Positions 1 through 6,966 of a stretch of DNA of 14,165 nucleotides are shown here, piece by piece. The DNA is from Pseudomonadota bacterium. Lineage in GTDB: Bacteria > Pseudomonadota > Gammaproteobacteria > Arenicellales > Poriferihabitantaceae. The position numbers were made by a program, and so were the translations under genes. The notes below the pieces were generated by a model. It had not been told where the DNA came from, ran no database searches, and saw only the letters and a program-made list of their open reading frames with translations. The stretch is from assembly GCA_024226105.1 (NCBI GenBank), contig JAAELZ010000275.1, positions 1-14,165 of the forward strand, written 5' to 3'. Positions within the stretch are counted from its first letter, which is position 1. Each line of letters begins with the position of its first letter.

Positions 1-1
1 G

Positions 2-646
2 GTGCCTTCTTACATAGAGCGTTTTGTTCAGGCAGAAAAAGAGTTGTCGGTTCTGGTTGCGCGTGGTCGTGATGGGCGTAGCCGCTGTTATCCCGTGGTT
101 GAGATGACGGTACTTTCCGAGCAAAATGTGCTGGATACGCTGATATCTCCTGCACGCGTATCGGAGGACGTGGCGATTACCGCAGAAACGATCGCGAAAC
201 GAGCGATTGAAGCAATGGACGGGGTCGGCCTTTTCGGGGTCGAGCTTTTTTTAACGGAACATGGTGATATTTTGATCAACGAAATTGCGCCACGCACGCA
301 TAACTCAGGGCACCACACCATCGAAGCCTGCGTAACCGACCAATTCGAGCAACATCTGCGTGCGGTAATGGGGCTGCCGCTGGGGTCCGTTGAACAACTT
401 TCACCAGCGGTGATGTTAAATTTGCTGGGCGCACCCGGCAGTGAAGGTAAGGTAATACTCAGCGGTTTATCCGAGGCTTTGATGATTCATGGCGTTAGCG
501 TGCATCTCTACGGGAAAGCGCAAACCCGACCCTATCGTAAAATGGGCCACGCTACTATACTTGGTCAGAACCTTGAGGTTGCAGAACAGATTGCGGAAAA
601 ATTGCGTGGTTTGATTACTATTGCAGGAGAAAACGAATATGACTAA
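2..646 (+). CDS. purK: 5-(carboxyamino)imidazole ribonucleotide synthase, C-terminal part (5' end outside window)
   Basis: PurK uses ATP and bicarbonate to carboxylate AIR to N5-CAIR in cytosolic purine synthesis. The visible 214 residues are the C-terminal half or more of an ATP-grasp enzyme. They include the central strand and metal-binding stretch VELFLTEHGDILINEIAPR, then HNSGHHTIEA, the helix EQHLRAVMGLPLG, and the C-terminal domain with KMGHATI near residues 179-185. The open frame runs off the left edge, and whole PurK proteins are roughly 350-400 residues, so the GTG at position 2 is an internal valine and not the start. The stop overlaps the start of purE by 8 bases, so the two are translationally coupled, in the order purK-purE. 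They supply consecutive steps (N5-CAIR, then CAIR). No oddity seen in the visible part. Confidence 0.94.
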   Translation: MPSYIERFVQAEKELSVLVARGRDGRSRCYPVVEMTVLSEQNVLDTLISPARVSEDVAITAETIAKRAIEAMDGVGLFGVELFLTEHGDILINEIAPRTHNSGHHTIEACVTDQFEQHLRAVMGLPLGSVEQLSPAVMLNLLGAPGSEGKVILSGLSEALMIHGVSVHLYGKAQTRPYRKMGHATILGQNLEVAEQIAEKLRGLITIAGENEYD

Positions 647-1139
647 GGCACAGGTTGGAATTATTATGGGCAGTGATTCGGATCTGCCCGTCATGCGGGA
701 TGCGGCTGATTTTCTGGTTGAAGTCGGCGTTGATTATGAAATGACGATTGTGTCAGCACATCGTACCCCCGCGCGTTTGTACGAGTATGCGCAAAATGCT
801 GTTGAGCGAGGCCTGAAAGTCATTATTGCCGGTGCCGGCGGTGCGGCGCATTTACCTGGCATGGTGGCGGCCATTTCACCCTTGCCGGTGATTGGTGTGC
901 CGGTGAAATCTTCGGCTTTGAGCGGCCAGGATTCTTTATTATCAATCGTTCAGATGCCGGGCGGGGTCCCCGTGGCAACGGTGGCAATCAATGGTGCAAA
1001 AAATGCCGGCATTCTGGCGGCGCAGATTCTGGGAACGTCAAACCCGAAAATTCAGCAGAAGGTGATTGCTTTTAAGGCTGATATGCAGGCGGCAGTTGAG
1101 GCCAGGGCGGCCAAGATGGAGCAGGAACACTGCCTTTAA
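639..1139 (+). CDS. purE: N5-carboxyaminoimidazole ribonucleotide mutase (class I PurE)
   Basis: PurE moves the carboxyl group of N5-CAIR to give CAIR, the step after PurK. The 166-residue length is normal for a bacterial class I PurE. Visible motifs are the phosphate/substrate loop MGSDSDLPVM (residues 10-19), SAHRTP with the probable catalytic His41, and GAGGAAHLPGM around residues 67-75 with His71. I chose the ATG at 639 because it follows AGGAGA (625-630) at a good distance and the protein then begins MTKAQVGIIMGSDSD. A frame extension back to 621 would add six residues and remove the ribosome site. Its start overlaps the purK stop, so this is a purKE operon. A REP-like hairpin with a following T-rich stretch comes immediately downstream and may end the transcript. 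Confidence 0.97.
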   Translation: MTKAQVGIIMGSDSDLPVMRDAADFLVEVGVDYEMTIVSAHRTPARLYEYAQNAVERGLKVIIAGAGGAAHLPGMVAAISPLPVIGVPVKSSALSGQDSLLSIVQMPGGVPVATVAINGAKNAGILAAQILGTSNPKIQQKVIAFKADMQAAVEARAAKMEQEHCL

Positions 1140-1144
1140 ATGGA

Positions 1145-1171
1145 GTCGGGCCTGAAGTCCCGATTCCTTTT
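1145..1171 (+). terminator. REP-like hairpin after purE, possible rho-independent terminator
   Basis: The stem TCGGG (1146-1150) pairs with CCCGA (1159-1163), extended by a partly mismatched inner stem around a TGAA loop, and is followed by ATTCCTTTT. Read on the - strand it is AAAGGAA then TCGGGACTTCAGGCCCGA, a diverged copy of the palindrome family also found at 3218-3280 and 10765-10826, here in inverted orientation. It lies 6 bases past the purE stop, so it could double as a terminator; the T-tract is short and interrupted, so strength is uncertain. Confidence 0.5.
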
Positions 1172-1196
1172 GAGGATGCGACTTTCGTATGCTATA

Positions 1197-1250
1197 CCTG
1201 ACTGGCATATCTCAATATAATGTACTTATAAAGTCAGGCTTAGCGCCTGA
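1197..1250 (+). promoter_or_regulatory. Candidate acs promoter and leader with overlapping inverted repeats
   Basis: A perfect TATAAT lies at 1216-1221, about 63 bases before the acs start; no good -35 hexamer is seen at the right distance, so an activator might be needed. Two inverted repeats share one arm. CCTGACT (1197-1203) pairs with AGTCAGG (1232-1238) around the -10 box, and TCAGGC (1234-1239) pairs with GCCTGA (1245-1250) with a TTAGC loop. The second hairpin would lie in the mRNA leader, before the AAGGAG ribosome site at 1271-1276. The repeats are seen directly; promoter use is inferred. Confidence 0.35.
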
Positions 1251-1283
1251 GACACAACACTAGACCATCGAAGGAGTCCAGAT

Positions 1284-3221
1284 ATGAGCGAAAATATTAT
1301 TCATCCCGTCCAGAGCGCGTGGAAAGAGCGAGCGCACATTGATAACGATACCTATCTTGCAATGTATGAGCAGTCAATCTCTGACCCGGATACCTTCTGG
1401 GCTGAGCGTGCGGATGAATTCCTGAGCTGGTCGAAAAAATGGGATACCGTGCAGGATGTCGATTTTGATACCGCGCATATCCGCTGGTTTGAAGGCGGCA
1501 AGTTAAATGTCTGCGAAAACTGCGTTGACCGGCATCTCGAAACCCGGGGTGATCAAACTGCGATAATCTGGGAAGGGGATGACCCAACGGTTGATGAGAG
1601 CATTAGCTACCGTGATTTGCATGAACGTGTCTGTCGTTTTGCAAATGTGCTGAAACAGCGCGGCGTTAAAAAAGGAGATCGCATCTCGATCTATATGCCA
1701 ATGGTGGCGGAAGCGGCCGTCGCCATGCTGGCTTGCGCACGTATTGGCGCGGTTCACTCGATTGTATTTGGTGGTTTTTCTCCCGAAGCACTAAAAGATC
1801 GTATTCTGGATTCCGATTGTCAGGTAGTGATTACTGCTGATGAGGGTATCCGTGGTGCTAAACCGATTCCGCTTAAGGCCAATACGGATAAAGCCGTTGA
1901 GGGTTGCCCTAACGTGCATACCGTAGTGGTAATCAAGCGAACCGGTGGCGATATCAACTGGGTTGAGGGTCGGGATATCTGGTATCACGACGCGGTTGCA
2001 GAGGCTTCGACAGATTGCCCCGCGGAAGAAATGGACGCCGAAGATCCGCTGTTTATTTTATATACCTCGGGTTCAACCGGCAAACCCAAGGGTGTATTGC
2101 ACACCACGGGTGGATACTTACTATACGCTGCGATGACGCATAAATATGTGTTTGACTATCATGACGGCGATATCTACTGGTGTACAGCAGACGTGGGCTG
2201 GGTAACCGGGCATTCGTATATTGTATACGGGCCCTTAACCAACGGCGCGACCACATTAATGTTTGAAGGCATCCCCACGTATCCCGACGCAGGGCGTTTC
2301 TGGGATGTCTGTGACAAGCACAAGGTCAACATATTTTACACCGCACCTACCGCGCTCCGGGCCTTAATGGCGCAGGGCAATGCCTTTGTGGAACGTGCTG
2401 ATTTATCGTCTTTGCGCACCCTGGGTTCGGTGGGCGAACCGATTAATCCGGAAGCCTGGGAGTGGTATTACAACGTGGTGGGCAAGGGTGATTGCCCGAT
2501 TGTGGATACCTGGTGGCAAACCGAAACCGGCGGAATCATGATTACGCCGTTGCCGGGTGCGACCGATTTAAAACCGGGTTCAGCGACACGACCATTTTTT
2601 GGCGTCAGGCCGGCGCTGCTGGATGAAGAGGGCAATGAACTGGATGGCGCAACCAGCGGAAATCTGGTGATTACACATTCCTGGCCCGGTCAGATGCGCA
2701 CCATCTTTGGTGATCAGGAACGTTTTCATGAAACCTATTTCTCAATGTATCCGGGGCAGTATTTCACGGGTGATGGTTGTCGTCGTGATGAAGATGGTTA
2801 CTACTGGATTACCGGCCGTGTTGACGACGTAATCAATGTTTCCGGGCATCGCATGGGTACCGCGGAAGTTGAAAGTGCGCTGGTACTTCATGAGCACGTT
2901 GCGGAAGCCGCCGTTGTGGGTTTCCCGCATGATATCAAGGGGCAGGGCATATTTGCGTACGTAACCCTGAACGTGGGCGTGGAGTCATCCGATGCATTGA
3001 AAAAAGAACTGGTTAGCCTGGTACGCTCGGAAATCGGTCCGATTGCGGCGCCGGATGCGATTCAGTGGGCGCCGGGTTTGCCTAAAACGCGTTCCGGCAA
3101 GATCATGCGTCGCATATTACGCAAAATCGCTGAAAATGAGTTTGAAGGCCTGGGCGATACATCAACCCTGGCGGACCCGGCAGTAGTAGATGAGCTGATT
3201 GCGAACCGATCAAAAGCCTGA
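1284..3221 (+). CDS. acs: Acetyl-CoA synthetase (AMP-forming)
   Basis: Acs activates acetate with ATP to acetyl-AMP and then acetyl-CoA in the cytosol, the high-affinity route for acetate use. At 645 residues it has the family's full length. The order is an ACS N-terminal domain, the adenylation core YTSGSTGKPKG (260-270), DVGWVTGHSY (303-312), WWQTETGG (410-417), and a C-terminal domain with PKTRSGK ending in Lys606. Lys606 is the catalytic lysine and the known target of reversible acetylation in Salmonella Acs (Lys609). Val307, Thr308, Val383 and Trp411 match, with a constant offset of three, the Salmonella acetate-pocket residues V310, T311, V386 and W414, so the substrate is acetate rather than a longer acid. 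The ATG follows AAGGAG with good spacing. The stop codon TGA lies inside a REP-like repeat. It probably has its own promoter, being 144 bases after purE. Confidence 0.97.
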   Translation: MSENIIHPVQSAWKERAHIDNDTYLAMYEQSISDPDTFWAERADEFLSWSKKWDTVQDVDFDTAHIRWFEGGKLNVCENCVDRHLETRGDQTAIIWEGDDPTVDESISYRDLHERVCRFANVLKQRGVKKGDRISIYMPMVAEAAVAMLACARIGAVHSIVFGGFSPEALKDRILDSDCQVVITADEGIRGAKPIPLKANTDKAVEGCPNVHTVVVIKRTGGDINWVEGRDIWYHDAVAEASTDCPAEEMDAEDPLFILYTSGSTGKPKGVLHTTGGYLLYAAMTHKYVFDYHDGDIYWCTADVGWVTGHSYIVYGPLTNGATTLMFEGIPTYPDAGRFWDVCDKHKVNIFYTAPTALRALMAQGNAFVERADLSSLRTLGSVGEPINPEAWEWYYNVVGKGDCPIVDTWWQTETGGIMITPLPGATDLKPGSATRPFFGVRPALLDEEGNELDGATSGNLVITHSWPGQMRTIFGDQERFHETYFSMYPGQYFTGDGCRRDEDGYYWITGRVDDVINVSGHRMGTAEVESALVLHEHVAEAAVVGFPHDIKGQGIFAYVTLNVGVESSDALKKELVSLVRSEIGPIAAPDAIQWAPGLPKTRSGKIMRRILRKIAENEFEGLGDTSTLADPAVVDELIANRSKA

Positions 3222-3280
3222 GTAAGGAAGCGGGACTTCAGTCCCGCACAATTTGTATATACCGGGACTGAAGTCGCGCT
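3218..3280. repeat. REP-like palindrome pair in inverted arrangement
   Basis: The first unit has the head CTGAGTAAGGAA then the perfect palindrome GCGGGACTTCAGTCCCGC (3230-3247; 7-8 bp stem). The second unit, about CGGGACTGAAGTCGCG (3263-3278), is the inverted orientation with one stem mismatch. Fifteen bases separate the hairpins, a layout like the paired REPs (BIMEs) of other gammaproteobacteria. The first 30 bases of the pair (3218-3247) match 10765-10794 with a single difference. The head contains the acs stop codon (3219-3221). The hairpin may protect the acs mRNA 3' end. Confidence 0.8.
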
Positions 3281-3298
3281 TGCAGCTCGCCCAGTACA

Positions 3299-4114
3299 AT
3301 GACCTACCAGCAAAAGGCCCTCGAAGCACTCAGTGAACCTGATCCGGTTCAAAAATGCCGATTGATAACGGCCCTTCAGGCAGAGATTAAAGCCGCCGAA
3401 GATATATCTTCGTTTAGTTCCAGTTCGGCCAATATTGAAGCCCCCGGTGTTCCCGATAAACCCGAACTGGTTCATCCTCGTCAATTATCCCGCCGTGGTA
3501 GTGGGACTGAGGCTGGCAGGCTGGCTTTGTTACACGCCATCGCACATATAGAATTTAATGCCATGAATCTGGCGCTGGATGCAGCGATACGTTTTAAGGG
3601 CTTGCCAGCTCAATACTATCGTGACTGGATTCTGGTGGCTGATGATGAAGCGCGCCATTACATTTTATTAGCCGATCGTTTAGCTGATTTCGATGCCCGG
3701 TACGGAGATTATCCCGCACATCAGGGCTTGTGGGATATGGCCTTGCGTACTGCGCATGACCCACTGGACAGGATGGCGATGGTGCCGCGAATTCTGGAGG
3801 CGCGCGGCCTTGACGTGACCCCGGCCATGATTCAACAATTTGGCAGGGCTCGGGACAAAAAAACCGCAGAGATATTGTCTCAGATACTGGAAGAAGAAGT
3901 GGCGCATGTTGAAGCGGGTTCGCGCTGGTTTCGCTATTTGTGTGATTTGCGCGGTATAGACCCGGAAACTACCTGGTTTGAGCGCGTCGATTTTTATCTT
4001 AATGGTGATGTTCGATGCCCGGTCAATTTGGAAGATCGCAGTCGTGCCGGGTTTAACAAACGTGAACTGGAGTGGTTGAAGACCACCTGCCGGAATGCAG
4101 CCATTGCGAATTGA
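3299..4114 (+). CDS. DUF455 family ferritin-like protein
   Basis: Assigned by recognition to the DUF455 group of ferritin-like four-helix proteins; its biochemical role is not established to my knowledge. The 271-residue protein shows the spaced ligand set of a di-metal carboxylate site: Glu85 in AHIEFNA, Glu117-x-x-His120 in DDEARHY, Glu167 in LEARGLD, and Glu200-x-x-His203 in EEEVAHVEAG. The N-terminal 60 residues are variable and acidic/serine-rich, followed by the PGVPDKPELVHP stretch common in the family. No signal peptide or membrane segment, so cytosolic. It begins 77 bases after acs, and nearly all that gap is REP-like repeat. No Shine-Dalgarno sequence is visible and the in-frame stop at 3269-3271 rules out an earlier start. 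A MiaE-like hydroxylase role would be only a guess by fold. Confidence 0.82.
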   Translation: MTYQQKALEALSEPDPVQKCRLITALQAEIKAAEDISSFSSSSANIEAPGVPDKPELVHPRQLSRRGSGTEAGRLALLHAIAHIEFNAMNLALDAAIRFKGLPAQYYRDWILVADDEARHYILLADRLADFDARYGDYPAHQGLWDMALRTAHDPLDRMAMVPRILEARGLDVTPAMIQQFGRARDKKTAEILSQILEEEVAHVEAGSRWFRYLCDLRGIDPETTWFERVDFYLNGDVRCPVNLEDRSRAGFNKRELEWLKTTCRNAAIAN

Positions 4115-4323
4115 GATAACATGGTGCCCCGACAAGCAGGATATCAATTTACCGTGTGACTTCTAAAATGAGGCTGCTGATAAACCTGGATTGCAGCGCT
4201 ACGTTCGCAATTACAGGGCTTAGTACCAATTAATCATCGTGCTTGCGCGTATTTAGCTTGTGTTTTAGCAATGCATCCATTACCTTTCGTTTTTCAATAA
4301 TAATTACAATGTATAACGGCTAA
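4115..4323. other. Intergenic region with an imperfect hairpin before the transporter operon
   Basis: This 209 bp gap has no gene I can support. It holds one imperfect inverted repeat: CCTG (4185-4188) and ATTGC (4190-4194) pair with GCAAT (4207-4211) and CAGG (4214-4217) around a 12-base loop. No T-tract follows, so it is not a classic terminator; it could be an operator or leader structure. The last 60 bases are AT-rich and probably hold the transporter promoter, but no convincing -35/-10 pair stands out. Confidence 0.3.
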
Positions 4324-5097
4324 ATGTCCGACAAACCAATACTCAATATCCAGAATATTCATAAACACTTCGGCAAGCTGGAGGTGTTGCACGGGATGTC
4401 GCTGAGCGCGTACTCGGGCGACGTGATTTCACTGATTGGTTCATCGGGTTCCGGGAAATCAACTTTCCTGCGCTGTATTAACCTGCTTGAAACGCCGGAT
4501 CAGGGTGAGATCGAACTGGATGGTGAAGCGATCAAGTTTTCGACCAATAAAGCCGAGCAGCGGGTATTTACGGATGAACATCAGGTTCAGAACCTGCGTT
4601 CGCGGATCGCCATGGTATTTCAGCAGTTCAATCTCTGGTCACACATGACAGTATTGCAGAATGTGTCGGAGGCGCCGATGCGTGTTTTGGGTTTATCGCG
4701 TAGCGAAGCGCAAGAAGCCGGCATGGTTTTCTTGGAAAAAGTCGGAATTGCCGATAAAGCTGAAATCTATCCAGGATTTTTGTCCGGCGGGCAGCAGCAA
4801 CGCGCCGCTATCGCTCGCGCTCTGGCGATGCGCCCGGAAGCCATTTTATTTGACGAGCCTACTTCAGCGCTGGATCCGGAACTGGTGGGCGAAGTGTTAG
4901 CCGTAATGCGCCAACTGGCAGAAGAGGGTACCACCATGATTGTGGTAACCCATGAAATGGGCTTTGCGCGTGATGTATCAAATAAGGCCCTGTTTTTACA
5001 CGAAGGTAAAATCGAAGAGCAGGGTGACCCGAAGGAGATTTTTACTTCGCCAAAATCTAAACGATTACAACAGTTTTTATCCAAAGCAGCGGCTTAG
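4324..5097 (+). CDS. Polar (basic) amino acid ABC transporter, ATP-binding subunit
   Basis: The 257-residue protein is the cytosolic ATPase of a HisP/GlnQ/AotP-type importer and would bind two permease subunits. It shows Walker A GSSGSGKST (39-47), Q-loop FQQFNLW with Gln100, signature LSGGQQQR (153-160), Walker B ILFDEP with Asp177-Glu178, the D-loop SALDP, and His210 in VVTHEMG. The insert before the Q-loop (around residues 76-90) is typical of the HisP group that pairs with basic amino acid binding proteins. The ATG has no strong ribosome site; it directly follows the stop of a four-codon frame (4309-4323), which is probably chance. Binding protein and permease genes follow on the same strand, so this is the first gene of the transporter set. 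Close to aotP/hisP, but the exact name is not assured. Confidence 0.94.
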   Translation: MSDKPILNIQNIHKHFGKLEVLHGMSLSAYSGDVISLIGSSGSGKSTFLRCINLLETPDQGEIELDGEAIKFSTNKAEQRVFTDEHQVQNLRSRIAMVFQQFNLWSHMTVLQNVSEAPMRVLGLSRSEAQEAGMVFLEKVGIADKAEIYPGFLSGGQQQRAAIARALAMRPEAILFDEPTSALDPELVGEVLAVMRQLAEEGTTMIVVTHEMGFARDVSNKALFLHEGKIEEQGDPKEIFTSPKSKRLQQFLSKAAA

Positions 5098-5146
5098 CCT
5101 CATCGCTAGCATTTGGAACCTAATTATAGAGGCAGAGGAGCAAATG

Positions 5147-5896
5147 ATGAAAAAATTATTATTATCTATCGCGCTGGCATCAGCAGTTGTCGCGTCGCCT
5201 GCAATGTCCGAGACAGTTCGCATTGGCACGGAGGGTGCATACGCACCGTATAACTATGTTGATGATAGCGGTAAGTTGGCGGGTTATGAAATTGACCTGG
5301 GCAACGCCTTGTGCGCCGAAGCCGGCTTGAGCTGCGAATTTGTCGCCAATGAGTGGGATTCGATTATTCCTAACCTGGTTGCGGGTAACTACGATGCGAT
5401 TATGGCAGGCATGTCGATTACCGATGAGCGCAAGAAGACCATTAATTTCAGTGAAGAATATTATCCGTCTGAGCCTTCAAAATATGCCGCTGCAGCCGGT
5501 ACCAGTTTTGATTTCGCAAATCTGAGCGGCCAGAAGATCGGCGTGCAGGGTGCAACGGTTCAGTCTGCCTATGCAGAAGAGCATTTTGGGGCCAGCAACA
5601 CTATTTTATCTTTTGAAACTTTTGATCAGTCGGTTGCTGATCTGGCGGCTGGAAATCTCGATATCCTGCTTGCAGACGGTGACCCTTTAGGCCCGGTTAT
5701 CGAGGCTTCAGGTGGTGCACTGGCTTTCGTTGGTGAGGGTGTTCGAATTGGCGGCGGCGTGGGCATTGGTATGCGCAAAAAGGATGCCGATCTTACCGCT
5801 AAGTTCAATGCGGCTATCGCGGCGCTAAAGGCGAATGGTACGGTTGATAAATTGATTAAAGAGTACTTCGAAAACGGTCCTTTTTATTCTAACTAA
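5147..5896 (+). CDS. Periplasmic basic amino acid-binding protein (ArgT/AotJ/HisJ-like)
   Basis: A 249-residue substrate-binding protein that delivers the ligand to the permease pair. Residues 1-21 form a signal peptide (MKK, then a hydrophobic core), with cleavage likely near PAMS-ET. Compared with the Salmonella ArgT/LAO protein, equivalents of several ligand residues can be placed: Tyr32 (Y14), Ser90 (S72), Arg95 (R77, binds the alpha-carboxylate) and Asp177 (D161, binds the alpha-amino group). Glu29 stands where ArgT has Asp11, and Ala87-Gly88 stand where it has Ser69-Ser70. Cys56 and Cys63 keep the ArgT disulphide spacing. These fit lysine, arginine, ornithine or histidine, but which one cannot be told. 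Two adjacent ATGs exist (5144 and 5147); I chose the second because AGAGGAG (5134-5140) is 6 bases before it. A longer frame from 4952 overlaps the ATPase gene and lacks this signal peptide start. Confidence 0.94.
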   Translation: MKKLLLSIALASAVVASPAMSETVRIGTEGAYAPYNYVDDSGKLAGYEIDLGNALCAEAGLSCEFVANEWDSIIPNLVAGNYDAIMAGMSITDERKKTINFSEEYYPSEPSKYAAAAGTSFDFANLSGQKIGVQGATVQSAYAEEHFGASNTILSFETFDQSVADLAAGNLDILLADGDPLGPVIEASGGALAFVGEGVRIGGGVGIGMRKKDADLTAKFNAAIAALKANGTVDKLIKEYFENGPFYSN

Positions 5897-5907
5897 TCTG
5901 CGCGATG

Positions 5908-5931
5908 AAGCCCGCCTCCCGGCGGGTTTTT
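5908..5931 (+). terminator. Rho-independent terminator after the binding-protein gene
   Basis: CCCGCC (5911-5916), loop TCCC, GGCGGG (5921-5926), then TTTTT (5927-5931); preceding A bases can pair with the T-tract to lengthen the stem. It lies 11 bases past the binding-protein stop, between that gene and its permeases. It would leave more mRNA for the binding protein than for the membrane subunits, or make the permeases a separate transcript. Confidence 0.88.
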
Positions 5932-5963
5932 GTTATCACTCGCTACTGATGTTCAGTTTGTAT

Positions 5964-6049
5964 GTCATTCCGCTAAAAACGGAAAACCATACCTGAAAGT
6001 ATCTCATGTTTATTGACACTTGCTGGACACCCGCTTTCGCGAGTATGAC
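5964..6049. repeat. Degenerate inverted pair of a GTCATTCC-type dispersed repeat
   Basis: CTGGACACCCGCTTTCGCGA then GTATGAC (6023-6049) resembles the dispersed palindrome CTGGATTCCCGC/GCGGGAATGAC seen in many beta- and gammaproteobacteria. GTCATTCCGC (5964-5973), followed by AAAAACGG, looks like a more decayed copy in the opposite orientation. Both are imperfect, and the family match is from memory. The pair fills most of the 221 bp gap between the binding protein and the first permease. I see no clear promoter for the permeases in the rest of this gap. Confidence 0.4.
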
Positions 6050-6117
6050 GCTAGAAAGGGGTTTGAGCGCCCCTTTTCCTGAAAACGATAAGCTTCCAAG
6101 AACCTTATGTCCGACTC

Positions 6118-6963
6118 ATGCTTGAATCACTGATCACCTGGGTAAGTAGCTGGCTTGGTGAAGATGCAGGTGCCTCACTTGCCTACATCACCAATGGCAA
6201 ACACCTGGCCTGGTATGCGAGCGTTCGTTTTACCCTTATTGCCGCAGTGGGCGGGGCTACGGTTGCGGTCCTGTTTGGCCTGCTCGGGGCATCGCTCAAG
6301 CAATCCCAATTCTGGCCGTTTAAGCTGATAGGCGATTTTTACACCACCATAGTTCGTGGTGTGCCGGACGTGCTGTTTATTCTGTTTTTCCCGCTGGCAT
6401 TTGAACAGGCTGTGGAATACTTTATGGCACGCTCAATGTGTGAACCCGAGGTATTGGCGGCCGCGACACAATGGCCGCCTTGTGCGGAGGCACAATGGTT
6501 TTTAAGCACGGCGGATTACCTTGTCATGGCCTGCGTGTCGCTGGGTATTGTCTACGGCGCATTCGCAGCAAACGTGATTCACGGCGCGATGCACGCGGTA
6601 CCCAAAGGGCAATTGGAGGCCGCTGCGGCGTATGGTTTTACACCAAAGCAGGTGTTCTGGCGTTTTAAAGTCCGTCAAATGTGGGTTTACGCATTACCGG
6701 GCCTGTCGAATGTCTGGATGCTGCTGCTCAAAGCCACCTCGTTTTTATCATTGCTGCAGATAGCGGACATCGTGCAGTGGGCAGGGCGCCTCGGTGCAGC
6801 TAATTATTTCCCTAAGGTAGGGCTGGTACACCCGGACTGGCGCTGGAAGTATTACCTGGTACTGTTTTTATTCTATATTGTGATGACGATGCTGTCGGAA
6901 CGATTTTTTGCCGCCCTGCAGGCGCGTGCGAGTCGGGGCATGGCCCTTGCGGGGAGCGAGTAG
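6118..6963 (+). CDS. Amino acid ABC transporter permease, HisQ-like
   Basis: An inner-membrane permease subunit. About five hydrophobic segments surround the ATPase-contact EAA loop at residues 156-185, with VPKGQLEAAAAYGF (Glu167-Ala-Ala, Gly173). The upstream signature TTIVRGVPDVLFIL and downstream LLLKATSFLSLLQIADI match the HisQ/AotQ half of the histidine/arginine transporters. At 281 residues it is longer than the usual roughly 230. Part of the excess is a loop between membrane segments holding Cys108 (MCEPEV) and Cys122 (PPCAEA); a second insert follows GRLGAANYF. The loop is periplasmic by analogy with HisQ. The ATG at 6118 is the only reasonable start, but it has no ribosome site and overlaps an eight-codon frame beginning at 6107. 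The second permease follows three bases after the stop. Confidence 0.9.
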   Translation: MLESLITWVSSWLGEDAGASLAYITNGKHLAWYASVRFTLIAAVGGATVAVLFGLLGASLKQSQFWPFKLIGDFYTTIVRGVPDVLFILFFPLAFEQAVEYFMARSMCEPEVLAAATQWPPCAEAQWFLSTADYLVMACVSLGIVYGAFAANVIHGAMHAVPKGQLEAAAAYGFTPKQVFWRFKVRQMWVYALPGLSNVWMLLLKATSFLSLLQIADIVQWAGRLGAANYFPKVGLVHPDWRWKYYLVLFLFYIVMTMLSERFFAALQARASRGMALAGSE

Positions 6964-6966
6964 GGG

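Noticed and set aside
2..4. GTG at position 2 as the purK start
   Set aside because: The protein would lack the N-terminal half of PurK; the frame is open to the window edge, so the gene is cut by the window.
4291..4311. Possible ArgR box (TTTCAATAATAATTAC)
   Set aside because: AT-rich but lacks the paired TGAAT/ATTCA arms of an ARG box; too weak to support.
4309..4323. Four-codon leader frame (Met-Tyr-Asn-Gly) ending at the ATPase start
   Set aside because: No ribosome site and no amino acid bias that would suit attenuation; chance is likely.
4952..5146. N-terminal extension of the binding-protein frame
   Set aside because: It overlaps the ATPase gene, reads as low-complexity basic sequence, and the real signal peptide with a ribosome site starts at 5144/5147.
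6013..6018. Perfect TTGACA as a permease promoter
   Set aside because: No acceptable -10 hexamer lies 16-19 bases downstream; TATGAC at 6044 is too far.
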